From Methanothermobacter thermautotrophicus (GTDB lineage: Archaea; Methanobacteriota; Methanobacteria; Methanobacteriales; Methanothermobacteraceae), in NCBI RefSeq assembly GCF_014889545.1, contig NZ_QKOF01000005.1:186001-250000 (forward strand): a stretch of DNA of 64,000 nucleotides. Reading direction: 5' to 3'. Numbering within the stretch: position 1 is the first letter of the stretch; the number at the start of each line of letters is the position of its first letter. The translations under genes and the position numbers were made by a program. The notes under the pieces were generated by a model. The model searched no databases. It was not told the DNA's origin and saw nothing but the letters and a program-made list of their open reading frames with translations. Below are positions 27,203 to 37,675 of this stretch, one piece after another.

Positions 27203-28561
27203 CTATTCCCTGGAGATCATCCGGACCACCATGTCCTTCTTTTCTATGGCACGCCTTGCAGCATCCTCAACCTTCCTCTTCATCTCCTCAAAGTCCCCGG
27301 GTCTTCTATCACCCACCATCTTCTTTATCTGGGTGTATGCCGCCTCACGGAAGAGTGGCCTGAGTTCCTCCTCTGAACCATCCCTCAGGAGAACCGGGAC
27401 CCCTGAGTCTGTGACCCTACCAACCTCTGCAACATCAACACCCGCACCCCTTATGGTGTCCATAACCTCCGGGGCCACATCATCGGGGGCTATTATCATG
27501 AGTGAGTCTATGGAGACCCCCAGGGGGTCAATGTCAAGGTCCTGGAGCATCCCAAGGACACGGGGGTTTATCATGGACATGACTGCATCGGCATCGAATT
27601 CCAGTCCAACCCCTGCTGTTGAGGATATCTCATGGGCGTCGCCCCTAAGACCACCATTTGTAACGTCAGTCATTGCATGGACATCCTCCAGGAGCCCTGA
27701 ATCCATTATGGCCTCAGATGCCCTTATGAAATTCACGTCAAGGGTCTCCCATACAACATCGAAAAGTCCATGGTATATTGCGGTTGTGGTTATAGTCCCT
27801 CCCCCTGATCCCTCAGTGAGGAGTATGCTGTCTCCGGGCTCTGCCCGCCTCCTGGCTGTGGGGGGTGTCTCTGAAAAACCTATGGCCCCGACTGCACTGA
27901 CGAGCCTGTCGCCGAGGACCATGTCACCCCCGACCCTCAGGGTGCTCCCGGCGACCACAGGAACTTCAACAAGTTCTGATACTGCTGCAACCCCCGCAGT
28001 GAAGTCAAATAGTTTACCGACGTCACCATCATCGGCAAGGTGGAGGTCGCTTATGAGGGCCACGGGCCTTGAACCCATCACGCACACATCCCTCAGGGCT
28101 GCCCTTGTCACATGGAACCCCCCAAGGAAGGGGTACTCACTGAGTCGTGAGTGTATACCATCCACTGCAGTTGTTATGTATACGTCTCCGCTTTCTGTTT
28201 GAGTCCTTACGACTCCACCATCATCCTGTGCCTCAGGGTTTATGAATGAACGTGTACCTGTACTTGAAACGATATCTGCGATCCTCCTGTGGACGAAGAA
28301 GTCGCCCTCACCCCGGGATCCTACCCCCATCTCACCCATTCCAACCCCTGCAGAGGGGTATGATATTATGGTCCGGAGGTCATCATCCACTCCGCCAGTT
28401 TTAAGGGTATTCTTAACCTCATAGATAACCGCATCCGCCATCCTTATGGATGTTTCCCTGTCCATATCCTTGAATTCCAGTATACGGTCTGCCAGTATGT
28501 TCCTGAGCGACTTTTCATCCATGGAATCAATTTTTCTCCTTACAAATCCCTCTATATCCAT
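27203..28561 (-). CDS. AIR-synthase-related protein (PurM/HypE/SelD fold)
   Basis: The 452-residue protein has the PurM-like layout: GVGSRGEGDFFVHRRI and DDGGVVRTQTESGDVYITTAVDGIH in the N-terminal domain, then VMGSRPVALISD, GSTLRVGGDMVLGD and the C-terminal ATP-binding-type GDSILLTEGSGGG and MTDVTNGGLRGDAHEIS. It is a methanogen family related to aminoimidazole ribonucleotide synthase, HypE and thiamine phosphate kinase. The reaction is unknown. It follows hisH by 23 bases in a tightly spaced reverse-strand set. An N-terminal extension of about 60 residues precedes the AIRS core. Confidence 0.72.
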   Translation of the reverse strand: MDIEGFVRRKIDSMDEKSLRNILADRILEFKDMDRETSIRMADAVIYEVKNTLKTGGVDDDLRTIISYPSAGVGMGEMGVGSRGEGDFFVHRRIADIVSSTGTRSFINPEAQDDGGVVRTQTESGDVYITTAVDGIHSRLSEYPFLGGFHVTRAALRDVCVMGSRPVALISDLHLADDGDVGKLFDFTAGVAAVSELVEVPVVAGSTLRVGGDMVLGDRLVSAVGAIGFSETPPTARRRAEPGDSILLTEGSGGGTITTTAIYHGLFDVVWETLDVNFIRASEAIMDSGLLEDVHAMTDVTNGGLRGDAHEISSTAGVGLEFDADAVMSMINPRVLGMLQDLDIDPLGVSIDSLMIIAPDDVAPEVMDTIRGAGVDVAEVGRVTDSGVPVLLRDGSEEELRPLFREAAYTQIKKMVGDRRPGDFEEMKRKVEDAARRAIEKKDMVVRMISRE

Positions 28562-28584
28562 TTTTTCACCATCTCACTGATCTC

Positions 28585-29181
28585 TCATGCCCTGATTATC
28601 TCTACAAAGTTTCTTAGAACATCCAGACCTGCCTCCCCGCTCTTTTCGGGGTGGAACTGGGTTGCATGGATATTATCGGATTCGATGGCCGCTGTCATCT
28701 CAACACCGTACTCTGTCCTTGCAGTGACCACATCAGCCGAAGGTTCAGCATAGTAGGAGTGGACGAAGTAGAAGTACTCATCCTCAGCACCCTCAAGGAG
28801 GGGTGAGTCCTCCGCGATTATTAGCTGGTTCCAGCCCATATGGGGGACCTTATTGCCTGGTGGTATCCTTATGACCCTTCCAGGTATCATGTTAAGTCCC
28901 TGGACACCTGGAGATTCCTGGCTCTCTGAAAGGAGGACCTGTAGCCCCAGGCATATCCCCAGGAAGGGTTTCCCCTCCCTGATGTTCCCGAGTATGGTTT
29001 CCCTCAGGCCCTCGAGTCTGGCCATCGCACTTCCAAAGGCACCGACACCAGGGAGTAAGAGTGCGTCAGCCGAATCAAGGATCTGTGGATCTGATGTTAC
29101 GCAGACATCTGCCCCTATCCTCCTGAAGGCATTGGCTATGCTCCTCAGGTTTCCGCTTCCATAGTCTATGATGGCTATCAA
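28585..29181 (-). CDS. hisH: Imidazole glycerol phosphate synthase subunit HisH
   Basis: The 198-residue glutamine amidotransferase supplies ammonia to HisF for histidine and AICAR synthesis. The catalytic triad is visible: C77 in GICLGLQ, and H177 and E179 in QFHPEKS. The usual DYGSGNLRS start and LPGVGAFG loop are present. HisF is not adjacent. It starts six bases after the sugar nucleotidyltransferase gene stop codon, so the two are likely translated from one message. Confidence 0.95.
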   Translation of the reverse strand: MIAIIDYGSGNLRSIANAFRRIGADVCVTSDPQILDSADALLLPGVGAFGSAMARLEGLRETILGNIREGKPFLGICLGLQVLLSESQESPGVQGLNMIPGRVIRIPPGNKVPHMGWNQLIIAEDSPLLEGAEDEYFYFVHSYYAEPSADVVTARTEYGVEMTAAIESDNIHATQFHPEKSGEAGLDVLRNFVEIIRA

Positions 29182-29187
29182 GAGATC

Positions 29188-30195
29188 TCACCTTGTATAG
29201 TAATCCTGGACCCTCACGGTGTCGTTTAGGTGAGGTGTTGATACCTCATGTAGTACCGTGTTCTCCATTGCCACTATGGAGTGCTTCTCCCCTGGCTCTA
29301 TGCGGATGGTGTCGTTCTTGCTGAAGTACTCCTTCCTGTTATCAAATTCTATGTAACCTGAACCTGAGATTATGTACATGGTCTCATCCTTCTCCTCGTG
29401 GTAATGGAAGGATGTCCTGTATCCCTCCCTTATGAATAGCTCCTTTGTGAGGTACTTCTCGGTGTTTATGAGGACCTTCTCATAGCCCCATGGCTTGTCC
29501 TCCCTGTTACGGTACTCCTTCCTTATCTCCTCAAGTTCCTTGGAGGTGTCGATGGCCATCCAGAAGAGGCCGTCCTCCCTGTAGTAGCCCAGTTTGTTCT
29601 CCTTTGCCATGAGTGGGAAGAGTGTCTTTTCGATGTCCCCTGACTCAAAGTCACCGAAGTCGAGGTTTCCCTTGGAGAAGTAGACACCCGCGTTGATGTA
29701 ATAGTCCAGCAGGGGTTTCTCCCTGAAGTTTACTATCTTATCACCGCTGGTTTCAACTATGCCATAGGGTGACTGCATCCGGGTTATGAACATGGTCATG
29801 GGGTAGTCTGATATCTCGCCCAGGTGTATCATCTTCTTTATGTTAAGGTCAGCCACAACATCCCCATTCCTTATTATGCACTGTTTCTCTCCATCTATGG
29901 CCTCCATGCCAAGTCTTATGGCGTTAAGCGTCCCCAGTGGTTTTTCCTCCCTTACATACTCTATCCTGAGTCCCTTGTAGTTATCACCATATCTCTCCTC
30001 TATTTTTTCTCCCAGGAACCCTGTAAGGAGGTACACCGTGTTTATACCTGCATTTTTAAGGTCAAAGAGCTGCTTATCAAGGATGGTGTAGCCCTCCTTT
30101 ATCTCGATGAGTGGTTTTGGTATTCTCTCGGTTAGGGGTCTCAGACGTTTCCCGAATCCCCCGCAGAGTATCATTCCAACTGTTTCAGCCATCAT
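29188..30195 (-). CDS. Sugar nucleotidyltransferase fused to a cupin domain
   Basis: The 335-residue protein has an N-terminal nucleotidyltransferase domain ([26 protein letters not shown], then ADLN and an EKP segment) up to about residue 220. A C-terminal cupin of the mannose-6-phosphate isomerase type follows ([23 protein letters not shown], with histidines and a glutamate for a metal). This combination is known from bifunctional enzymes that make GDP-mannose or similar sugar nucleotides, but the sugar is not certain. Its ATGATG start overlaps the cfbD stop codon by four bases (ATGA), showing translational coupling. Placement next to cfbD and hisH gives no functional hint. Confidence 0.8.
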   Translation of the reverse strand: MMAETVGMILCGGFGKRLRPLTERIPKPLIEIKEGYTILDKQLFDLKNAGINTVYLLTGFLGEKIEERYGDNYKGLRIEYVREEKPLGTLNAIRLGMEAIDGEKQCIIRNGDVVADLNIKKMIHLGEISDYPMTMFITRMQSPYGIVETSGDKIVNFREKPLLDYYINAGVYFSKGNLDFGDFESGDIEKTLFPLMAKENKLGYYREDGLFWMAIDTSKELEEIRKEYRNREDKPWGYEKVLINTEKYLTKELFIREGYRTSFHYHEEKDETMYIISGSGYIEFDNRKEYFSKNDTIRIEPGEKHSIVAMENTVLHEVSTPHLNDTVRVQDYYTR

Positions 30196-31271
30196 ATCAC
30201 CTTTTCAATGTTTCTTCTAAGGGCGTCTCCAAAATCAGATCCCACTATGCTGCTCTGTCCCAGTGTCCTTGCATGGGCATCAAGTTCAGCCACCACATGG
30301 GTGTAACCCAGTCCCCTCAGTGGTTCCACCAGTCTGGGCCCATCGGTAACTGCAACGGATTCAAGATCCAGTTCCTCAACTGGGAGTGCATGGGGAACCC
30401 CTGATACGACTGCGAACTCTATCTTCTCATTCCTTAAAATTTCTGCAGCCCTTGCCCCGGTTATTGGGTACTCGTCCAGGCCACCTGTTATGTGATCCAC
30501 CCTGTTACCGCACCCCTCTATCTCTGAGAGTATGTTCTCTGCATGCCTCTGTATCCTTGGAAGGCCAACATCCCTATCAAGATTCGCGATTATAATGGGG
30601 GGGTTATCAGGTTTCAGTGAACTGAAGGGCAGGGTCAGGATGTCAGCGAATAGATATGATGTCTCCTTCTTGGCATTGAGGACAAATGCCACCCTTCTAC
30701 CTTCCATTATTGATTCAATGACCCGAAGAGCCACCTCATCCTTATCATCACCGTAGGATGGGCGGATGTATTCCCCCTGGGCCATGCCCCTTGTCTTCTC
30801 AATTTCGGTTGCGAGTTTCAGCATCTTTATCTGGCGCTCTGCCTCTTCTTCAGGAATTATGCCCTGCTCTGCAGCTGCCTCCAGGACTATTATGGCGCCC
30901 TCGGTGTTATCACCCTCCCCGAAGCCTCCATGGGATTCAACTGTTAGGACCCTTGCAGGTATACCTGCCCTCTGGACAGCCTCCCTCAGGTCCTCACCGA
31001 TTATCATGCTGGCACAGGTGCCCACCACACCCACAAGCCGGGGAGAGAACATTTCATGGGCCTTCCTGAGGGTCTCTGTGAGTTTATCAGATGCCCCAAA
31101 TATGAAATCCTGCTCTGACATTGCAGTTGTTAGGACACGGACTCCATCGGTTTCAAGGAGTCTCCCTGTCCTGAAGCAGCAGCCATGGGGGCCATGGAGG
31201 ATTATTACGTCAGCGTCAAGGTCTCTGAGTGTGTAGAGTGATGCAGCTATTGGGCTGGGTCTCGGATGCAT
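30192..31271 (-). CDS. cfbD: Ni-sirohydrochlorin a,c-diamide reductive cyclase subunit CfbD
   Basis: The 359-residue protein is a nitrogenase-component-1-like (NifD-type) protein. With the NifH-like CfbC it reduces and cyclises Ni-sirohydrochlorin a,c-diamide during synthesis of coenzyme F430, the nickel cofactor of methyl-coenzyme M reductase. It begins [18 protein letters not shown], with C31-C32 in [10 protein letters not shown] and C86 in [10 protein letters not shown] as likely [4Fe-4S] ligands. GAGGTGAAGGA directly precedes the ATG. The stop overlaps the next gene. CfbC is not adjacent in this window. Confidence 0.92.
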   Translation of the reverse strand: MHPRPSPIAASLYTLRDLDADVIILHGPHGCCFRTGRLLETDGVRVLTTAMSEQDFIFGASDKLTETLRKAHEMFSPRLVGVVGTCASMIIGEDLREAVQRAGIPARVLTVESHGGFGEGDNTEGAIIVLEAAAEQGIIPEEEAERQIKMLKLATEIEKTRGMAQGEYIRPSYGDDKDEVALRVIESIMEGRRVAFVLNAKKETSYLFADILTLPFSSLKPDNPPIIIANLDRDVGLPRIQRHAENILSEIEGCGNRVDHITGGLDEYPITGARAAEILRNEKIEFAVVSGVPHALPVEELDLESVAVTDGPRLVEPLRGLGYTHVVAELDAHARTLGQSSIVGSDFGDALRRNIEKVI

Positions 31272-31398
31272 TCCTTCACCTCAAACGTCTGTAGTTATGC
31301 GCATAGGCTGAACCACGATGCAAATTCCTTCCTCATGATTCATATCCATGGATTGATTAATATTCATTTAGAAGCCTACATATATAAGGATGGTTGCA

Positions 31399-32109
31399 AT
31401 GATCATAGAGAATCCCCTCATAGGAAACTACATTGAAAGGCCCAACAGGTTCACAGTCGCTGTTTATGTGGATGGTGAGAGGCGAATCGCCCACCTGAGG
31501 GACCCTGGGAGGCTAAGGGAACTTCTGATACCTGGAAACGATGTCATACTTAGGAGGGCCCCTGCAGGGAACAGAAAAACAGAGTTTGATGTTATAGCCC
31601 TCCGGAGGGATGATGAGTGGGTGCTTGTAAACTCGGGCTTCCACAGTGACCTGGCTGCCAGCATAATAGAATCCTCAGCAGTGGATGAGTTTCAAGGCTT
31701 CAGAATAGAAAAAAGGGAATACAGCTTCGGTAGAAGCAGGATCGACTTTCTGCTGACATCTGGAAAGGAAAGGATGCTCGTTGAGGTTAAGGGTTGCACC
31801 CTTGTCAGGGGGGAGCTTGCACTTTTCCCTGACGCCCCCACAGAGAGGGGCAGGAGACACGTTGAGGAACTGGAACATGCCCTCTCTGAGGGCTACCGTT
31901 GCAGTGTCCTATTCCTCGTATTTGGGAGGGGGGCACGTTTTTTCTCTCCAAATCATGAAATGGACCCTGAGTTTTCATCGGCACTGAGAAGGGCCCATGA
32001 AGCAGGTGTAAATGTAATACCCTACACCCTGGCCACTGATATCAATGGAAAAGTCCTTGTCTACCCCCTCAGGAGAATACCGGTACGCTGGCCTGATGAA
32101 TCACCGTAA
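31399..32109 (+). CDS. sfsA: SfsA family protein (sugar fermentation stimulation homologue)
   Basis: The 236-residue protein matches SfsA: NRFTVAVYVDGERRIAHLRDPGRLRELL, then RIDFLLTSGKERMLVEVKGCTLVRGELALFPDAPTERG, the conserved core that looks like a nuclease-type EVKG fold. In E. coli SfsA is a DNA-binding regulator; in archaea its role is unknown. ATG 31399 follows AAGGATGG; an ATG three codons earlier (31390) is also possible. The 3' end, WPDESP then stop, is part of a 23-base direct repeat that recurs 61 bases downstream. It is divergent from cfbD. Confidence 0.85.
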   Translation: MIIENPLIGNYIERPNRFTVAVYVDGERRIAHLRDPGRLRELLIPGNDVILRRAPAGNRKTEFDVIALRRDDEWVLVNSGFHSDLAASIIESSAVDEFQGFRIEKREYSFGRSRIDFLLTSGKERMLVEVKGCTLVRGELALFPDAPTERGRRHVEELEHALSEGYRCSVLFLVFGRGARFFSPNHEMDPEFSSALRRAHEAGVNVIPYTLATDINGKVLVYPLRRIPVRWPDESP

Positions 32110-32173
32110 ATCATATCCAATGCTGTGGCATCCCTCGCCAGGAAAGTAGGGGCCTGATGAATCACCGCAAATC
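32090..32173. repeat. 23-base direct repeat at the sfsA 3' end
   Basis: The sequence GGCCTGATGAATCACCGTAA plus ATC at 32090-32112 is repeated at 32151-32173 with one change (T to C). The first copy contains the last codons and the stop codon of sfsA; the second lies between sfsA and the converging mthK. The second copy has the stop TAA changed to CAA. Confidence 0.8.
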
Positions 32174-32184
32174 CCTCTGAAAGT

Positions 32185-32877
32185 TCAGGCCCCGATGTAC
32201 TCCCTCAACCTTTCAATCTCATCTGGTTTTCCTATGCCAAGTATGATATCCCCTGCCCTGAAGGAGTAATCCCTGGGGGGGTCTATTATGAGTTCATCCC
32301 CACGTCCCACTCCGATTACAATGACACCGGTCACCTCATGGATATCGGCGTCAAGCACTGATACTCCCTCAAGTTTGCTCCCATCAGGAACTGGAAGCTC
32401 CACCATCCTCCTCGTGGATTCCTCTGCAAGCACATCCTGTACAAAAATTGCCTCATAGCCGTCATCGATACTCCTGGACATCAGCCTCCCTGATATGACA
32501 AAGGGGGATATCACCTGATCAGCCCCCGCCATCCTTAACTGCTCAATGTTCTCATATCTCTCAGCCTCGGCTATGATCCTTACGGATTCATCTATCTTCC
32601 TTATGCCAAGTATGCAGTGTATGGTCTCTGAATCAGATTGAAGGTCCACTATAACCGCCCTTGCGCCCCTTACATTGGCCTTTTCAAGGTCAGAGACCCT
32701 GGTGGGGTCCCCATGGACGAAGTTGGCCCCGATCTTGAGGACCTTCTTCCTGACGTTCTCATCCTCTGCAAGCACAAACACCTCACTCCCCCGGAGTTCC
32801 CTGAGGCACTCAAGTGTGCTCTCACTCCAGCCACATATAACCACGTGCCTTGATTTAGCCACATCTATCAGCCCCAT
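32185..32877 (-). CDS. Internal translation start giving the free RCK domain of MthK
   Basis: The codon for M107 is ATG at 32877-32875. An AGGGAG stretch lies about 13 bases upstream, and M104 sits three codons earlier. That the RCK domain is also made from this internal start and joins the channel ring is established for MthK; the sequence here keeps the ATG. Confidence 0.75.
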   Translation of the reverse strand: MGLIDVAKSRHVVICGWSESTLECLRELRGSEVFVLAEDENVRKKVLKIGANFVHGDPTRVSDLEKANVRGARAVIVDLQSDSETIHCILGIRKIDESVRIIAEAERYENIEQLRMAGADQVISPFVISGRLMSRSIDDGYEAIFVQDVLAEESTRRMVELPVPDGSKLEGVSVLDADIHEVTGVIVIGVGRGDELIIDPPRDYSFRAGDIILGIGKPDEIERLREYIGA

Positions 32878-33195
32878 TAATTTCATCTGCTCCCTGTTTA
32901 TGAGGAACTCTAAAAATCTTTCAACTGCAACCGCGAAGGTTCCTATGCCAAGTACAATCAGTGTTACGGTGAAGTACATTCCAAGGGGTGTTGAGGGACT
33001 GTAGTCACCGTAACCAACCGTCGCTATGGTTACAAAGGTCCAGTAGAAGGAAACAGTCCATGACTCTCCCTCTATGAAGTGGAACCCTGCTGTGCCGTAG
33101 ATGATTACAGCAAGGACAAGGAGAAGTATGCGGGTGGCCGGGACCTTTAAAACCCGCGGGAGTTGTTTCCTTATTATCTCAAATACAAGGACCAT
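32185..33195 (-). CDS. mthK: Calcium-gated potassium channel MthK
   Basis: The 336-residue protein is MthK, judged by near-identity to the sequence I remember. It has two membrane helices (about 20-40 and 72-95) around the pore helix, with the filter TVGYGD at 59-64. The RCK (regulator of K+ conductance) domain begins at M107, with a Rossmann fold ([11 protein letters not shown]) and the calcium ligands D184, E210 and E212. The channel lets potassium pass when calcium binds to an octameric RCK ring. M107 (reverse strand, base 32877) is the known internal start that makes free RCK protein. The gene converges with sfsA. Confidence 0.97.
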   Translation of the reverse strand: MVLVFEIIRKQLPRVLKVPATRILLLVLAVIIYGTAGFHFIEGESWTVSFYWTFVTIATVGYGDYSPSTPLGMYFTVTLIVLGIGTFAVAVERFLEFLINREQMKLMGLIDVAKSRHVVICGWSESTLECLRELRGSEVFVLAEDENVRKKVLKIGANFVHGDPTRVSDLEKANVRGARAVIVDLQSDSETIHCILGIRKIDESVRIIAEAERYENIEQLRMAGADQVISPFVISGRLMSRSIDDGYEAIFVQDVLAEESTRRMVELPVPDGSKLEGVSVLDADIHEVTGVIVIGVGRGDELIIDPPRDYSFRAGDIILGIGKPDEIERLREYIGA

Positions 33196-33254
33196 CTACC
33201 TCGCCACCTTCATCAATAATGGTCAAAGATTCCACCAGCCATCCAGTCACTAGA

Positions 33255-33527
33255 TCAGCGCCTCAGATAGACAAGAACCAGCACAGCTATCACAACAATT
33301 ACAATGACAAGAACCAGGAGCCATACCCAGCCTCCTCCAGGAGAACCGTCACCACCGCCAGAATCTTCATCATCGAAGTCGATCTTATGTTTTGATGAGC
33401 TCTTAAAACCGCCCCCAGCCTTACCCTTGACGAAGGGCTTCAGGGTGTCATCTGAGTGGGCCATGCAGGTCCCTAGTGATGAACCCGCCACGAATATCAT
33501 GAGCATGAGAAGAGCTAACCATCTCAT
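33255..33527 (-). CDS. Small secreted or membrane-anchored protein
   Basis: The 90-residue protein has a signal peptide (MRWLALLMLMIFVAGSSLG, likely cut after CMA), a hydrophilic middle rich in K, D, S and G (SSSKHKIDFDDEDSGGG), and a C-terminal membrane helix (VWLLVLVIVIVVIAVLVLVYL). It would lie on the outer face of the membrane, anchored at its C-terminus. No family was recognised. It lies between mthK and the P-type ATPase gene on the same strand, as a separate unit. Confidence 0.62.
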   Translation of the reverse strand: MRWLALLMLMIFVAGSSLGTCMAHSDDTLKPFVKGKAGGGFKSSSKHKIDFDDEDSGGGDGSPGGGWVWLLVLVIVIVVIAVLVLVYLRR

Positions 33528-33605
33528 ACCAGCACCTCCCTTTCTTCAATTAATCATGGTTCAGTCAGAGTCCTATAAATTAGTATCCCTGACAATCCAT
33601 GATGT

Positions 33606-36327
33606 TCACGCCAGCCTCCTCTGTATGAACTTCCTCATCTCATCTGTAAGGAAGACTATGGGCGGGAAGAGTATCAGGATGAACCACTCCATGATTCCCG
33701 GTGGGGCTGTGCCGAAGATGGGCTGCAGTGGTGGGAGGTAGATAACAAGGAGCATCACCGAGATTGCAAAGACCATACCTGCCAGTATCCACCTGTTCCT
33801 CAGGAGTCCCACTTCAAGTGCTGATGAACGTAGGGTCTGTGAGGAGAGGAGGTTACCCAGCTGTGCCATGACTATACCAGCAAAGACCACAGTTGTGGCC
33901 CTCATGTAGAGTGGGTCAGTGGCTGAAAGTTCCTGGCCCGGGACCCATCCACCTGAATAGAGAACCAGGAAGTAGGCTGACATGATAAGGAGTGCCTCAA
34001 TTGTCCCTGTGAAGAGGTAACCCCTCAGGATGACCTCCCTGTTAAGGAGCCTCTCTGATGGGGGTCTGGGGGGCAGTTTCATAACATCAGACTCCGGCGG
34101 GGATCTTCCAAGGGCCAGGGCCGGTAGGGTGTCCGTCCCAAGGTCTATTGCGAGTATCTGCATTATGGTTATCGGGAGGGGGTATGCTGAAGAGCACCAT
34201 CATAATGAAGGGGACTATTTCAGCTGTCTCATGAGAAAATATGTAGGTTATGAACTTCCTTATATTCTCATATACCGTGCGGCCCTCCCTGACTGCGGTC
34301 ACGATACTTGCAAAGTTGTCATCTGCAAGGACTATGTCTGCCGCCTCCTTCGCAACATCGGTGCCGCTTCCCATGGCAACACCTATATCTGCCTTCCTGA
34401 GGGCTGGTGCATCGTTAACACCGTCACCGGTCATGGCAACAATTTCATCTGAGTCCTCCAGGATGGATGCTATCCTCATCTTATGCTCGGGGACCGCCCT
34501 TGCGAATATAAGGTCCCTCTCCCTGGCCAGTATACTCCTGAGTTCGGTGTCTGTGAGCTTATCCAGCTCCTTCCCCCTGATTATCCTGCATTCACCCTCC
34601 ACTATCCCGATCTCCCTGGCTATGGCCTCTGCTGTTAGACCATAGTCGCCGGTTATCATTATGATCCTTATACCTGCAGTCTTGCAGCGCTCCACAGCCT
34701 CCTTAACCCCCTCCCTTGGCGGGTCATACATGGCCGCCATGCCCACCAGTACAAGGTCCCTCTCAACCTCAGCGGGGTCCCTGATCTCAATGTCTTCCGG
34801 GAGTTCCCGGTATGCGAAGGCAAGTACACGAAGACCCTCCGAGGCCATTTCATCATGTATACCTATTATCATTTCCTTCTCATCTTCATGGAGGGCTCTG
34901 ACCCTTCCATCCACAGATATGCGGTCTGATAATCCTATTATCTTCTTCGGTGCTCCCTTGACGTAGGCCACCATCTTCCCTGATTTCTCATGGATGGATG
35001 TCATTGACTTCCTCCTGGAGTCAAAGGGGAGCTCTGTTATCCTGGGCATCGCCTCGAGTTCTGCCTCAACATCAAAGCCCATCTTCTCTGCTGCTACAAG
35101 GAGGGCACCCTCCGTTGAATCACCCAGAACCCTCCATTCTCCTTCCTCCTGCACGAGGGCTGAATCATTGCAGAATGTGGCTGCCCTCATGAGGAGCCTC
35201 AGCTCATCCATATCCCTGTGGCTAACTGGTTCATCCCTGAATAGGAACTGTCCCTCTGGTCTGTAACCAGCCTCTGTGACCTCAATGATTTTGTTGGGGA
35301 TCCAGATCTTTCTAACCGTCATTTTACCCTCTGTAAGGGTCCCTGTCTTATCTGTGCATATGATTGTCGTTGATCCCAGTGTCTCCACACTGGAAAGTCT
35401 CTTCACAAGGGCGTTCTCCCGGGCCATCTTCCTTGCGGAGGCTGCCAGGGAGAGTGTGACGCTCGGAAGGAGGCCCTCCAGAACATTTGCAACCATCAGG
35501 CCAATGGCGAATATGAATGCTGTTTCAAGGGGGAGTCTGACTATGTAGAGGTTCACCAGGAAGAGGATGACCCCCATGGCAACCGCCAGGGCCCCTATGA
35601 TCCTTGCGGCCAGGGATATCTGTCGCTGCAGTGGGCTGGGTTCCTCGCGCACCTCCTGGGTGAGTGCCGCTATTCTGCTGAACTCGGTGTCCCTGCCGGT
35701 TGCAAATACCGCGGCCCTTCCTGTGCCCGAGGTCACCTGGGTGCCTGCAAACAGGATGTTCTCGGTGTCTATGTAGTTATCAGCCTCCCTGACAGGATGT
35801 GAAACCTTTCTCACAGGTTTGGATTCTCCGGTCAGTGCTGATGCATCCACCCTCAGGTTGTGTGATTCAATGACCCTTGCGTCAGCAGGGACCGTGTCCC
35901 CCTCCTCAAGGATTATGATGTCCCCGTGCACAACATCAGCTGCAGGTATCAGGACCTCCTCTGAGGCCCTTATAACCTTAACCATAAGAGGTAGAATGTT
36001 TTTAAGGGCCTCTGCTGCCTTCTCAGCCTCATATTCCTGCCAGAAACTGAAGAGCGCGTTTATGATGATAACCATTACAATGGCCACTGAAAGCTGGTAG
36101 TTGCCTGTTAGAAAGGATAATATGGCCGCAATCCAGAGAAGCAATGCAAGCACGTTGTACAGGTTTGATAGAAAAAGGAGGATTACTGGTCTCTTTCTGA
36201 CCTCTTCAATTTTGTTGGGTCCATGGATCTCAAGGCGTTTTTTAGCCTCCATGGGGTTAAGGCCTGATTCTGATGTTTCAAGCCTGCGGAGGACCTCCTC
36301 CACCTGAAGTTCACATATGGATGTCAT
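33606..36327 (-). pseudogene. Cation-transporting P-type ATPase, frameshifted
   Basis: The gene encodes a type II-like P-type ATPase split by one frameshift. The first frame gives an N-terminal cation domain, TGES at 166-169, DKTGTLT with D326 as the phosphorylated aspartate, a GDGVNDAPAL hinge, and NVLEGLL at 281-287, where the usual PEGL motif has leucine for proline. At 34178-34182 a run of five G (five C in the gene) has one base too many, and the frame is lost in membrane helix M5/M6. The second frame, from about 34177 to 33606, completes the last helices (ILAIDLGTDTLPALALG, then RSSALEVGLLRN). Repaired length is about 905 residues. The rest of the sequence looks intact, so this may be a recent mutation or a sequencing error. 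The start is ATG at 36327. Confidence 0.85.
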
Positions 36328-36341
36328 GGTTCACACCACAG

Positions 36342-36474
36342 TTACACTTGAAAGGCACCACCCTCATTATTAAATTAATGTAATACTCTCATTCCATACC
36401 CTTGTGGTTGCACAGCCACATACAGGAGGCTTACACTTGAAATGCACCACTCACATTATTAAATTAATGTAATA
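36342..36474. repeat. Imperfect 44-base direct repeat upstream of the ATPase
   Basis: Bases 36342-36385 and 36431-36474 match at 41 of 44 positions, 89 bases apart. Each copy contains, on the reverse strand, an AT-rich segment (TTAATTTAATAATG) that could serve as a TATA box. The first copy is correctly placed for the ATPase start at 36327, so this may be a duplicated promoter. Confidence 0.75.
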
Positions 36475-36484
36475 TCCTGTGAAA

Positions 36485-37675
36485 CTATCTGCTGCATATA
36501 ATGCTTATTATGTCCCCATCCTCCAGTTCATGGTCGGATGCGACCCTCATGCCCTTCCTGGCGTCCACAGCATGGAGGAATGATTCCCCTATATCCGTGT
36601 GTATCCGGTAGGCGAGATCCCTTGGACTGGATCCCCGGGGTACGAGGATGGCGTCTGGCAGCACGTTTCCCTTCTGGTCAGTGAATCTGTGCTCATCCTC
36701 AACAGGGAATACAACTATCATGTCCAGAAGATCGAATACTGCCCTGTTGATGGCCTCCTGGACGCCTGTGCTCCCGTAAACCTCCAGGACATTTTCACGT
36801 ATGTACTCGAGGGCAGCCCTCTGTTTATCTGTGAGGCCTGATTCATCGATGATCTTAAATTCGCTGTCACCAGGTGTGTAACTGATTAAACCTGCCTCTG
36901 ATGCCCTCCTTAGGGCCAGTTCGGCCTCTGCAGATGCAGGTACCACGTGGGGGTAGGCATCCTTAAGGCGTTCAATATTTTCACTGGCTGATGGAAGGTC
37001 AGCCTTATTTGCAACTATGAGCATTGGCTTTGCTATTCTGAGGAGTTCACCAAGGAACTGGAGGAGTTCATCCTTCCCCCATGAATAAACATCGGCATCC
37101 ACCTTCCTTGATGCCTCAATGATATCCTCGGGTGTTATCCCGGTGCCTGAGAGCTGTTCATGTATGATGCGGTTCATGTCGAGCTTCTCTGAGGCCGCCT
37201 TCCTGAGGAGTCTCTCCCAGTTCCTCTCAAGGATCCCGTATAGCCACATGGTTATCTCCTCCTCCAGGAACTCAACGTCCTCCATGGGGTTGTGGCTTCC
37301 GGGTTCAACAGGCCTTCCCTCCTCGTCGGTGGAACCCGAGGCGTCTATGACATGGAGGAAGGCCCTGGCCTGTCTGAGATCATCCAGAAACTTGTTACCG
37401 AGACCCCTCCCCTCATGGGCCCCGGGTACCAGGCCAGCTACGTCTATGAGCTCCACAGGTATTAGTCTCACACCATTGATGCACCGGGAGTTTCTGGGGT
37501 TGCATTCAACTCCAAGCTCACTGCAGGGGCATCTGCAGGATGCATAGGCTACTGCATGGTTGGCGTCGATTGTTGTGAATGGATATGATGCAACCTCGGC
37601 CTCAGAGAGGGTGGCTGCATTGAAGAATGATGATTTTCCAACGTTGGGTTTTCCTGTGACTGCAATCTGGATCAT
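36485..37675 (-). CDS. OBG/YchF-like GTPase with TGS domain (Ygr210 type)
   Basis: The 396-residue protein starts with a P-loop ([14 protein letters not shown]), switch regions [10 protein letters not shown] and [14 protein letters not shown], a NKAD specificity motif, and a C-terminal TGS domain in the last 80 residues. A cysteine-rich insert ([14 protein letters not shown]) after the first switch is typical of the archaeal/eukaryal Ygr210-type branch. These proteins act near ribosomes or translation, though the exact function is unknown. I chose ATG 37675, which has GTGAT in place; the reading frame extends 26 codons upstream. It is divergent from cbiE. Confidence 0.88.
   Translation of the reverse strand: MIQIAVTGKPNVGKSSFFNAATLSEAEVASYPFTTIDANHAVAYASCRCPCSELGVECNPRNSRCINGVRLIPVELIDVAGLVPGAHEGRGLGNKFLDDLRQARAFLHVIDASGSTDEEGRPVEPGSHNPMEDVEFLEEEITMWLYGILERNWERLLRKAASEKLDMNRIIHEQLSGTGITPEDIIEASRKVDADVYSWGKDELLQFLGELLRIAKPMLIVANKADLPSASENIERLKDAYPHVVPASAEAELALRRASEAGLISYTPGDSEFKIIDESGLTDKQRAALEYIRENVLEVYGSTGVQEAINRAVFDLLDMIVVFPVEDEHRFTDQKGNVLPDAILVPRGSSPRDLAYRIHTDIGESFLHAVDARKGMRVASDHELEDGDIISIICSR

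Noticed and set aside
27231-28202. 323-codon forward open frame antisense to the AIRS-like gene
   Set aside because: Low-complexity Ser/Thr/Pro composition typical of a reverse shadow; no ribosome binding site.
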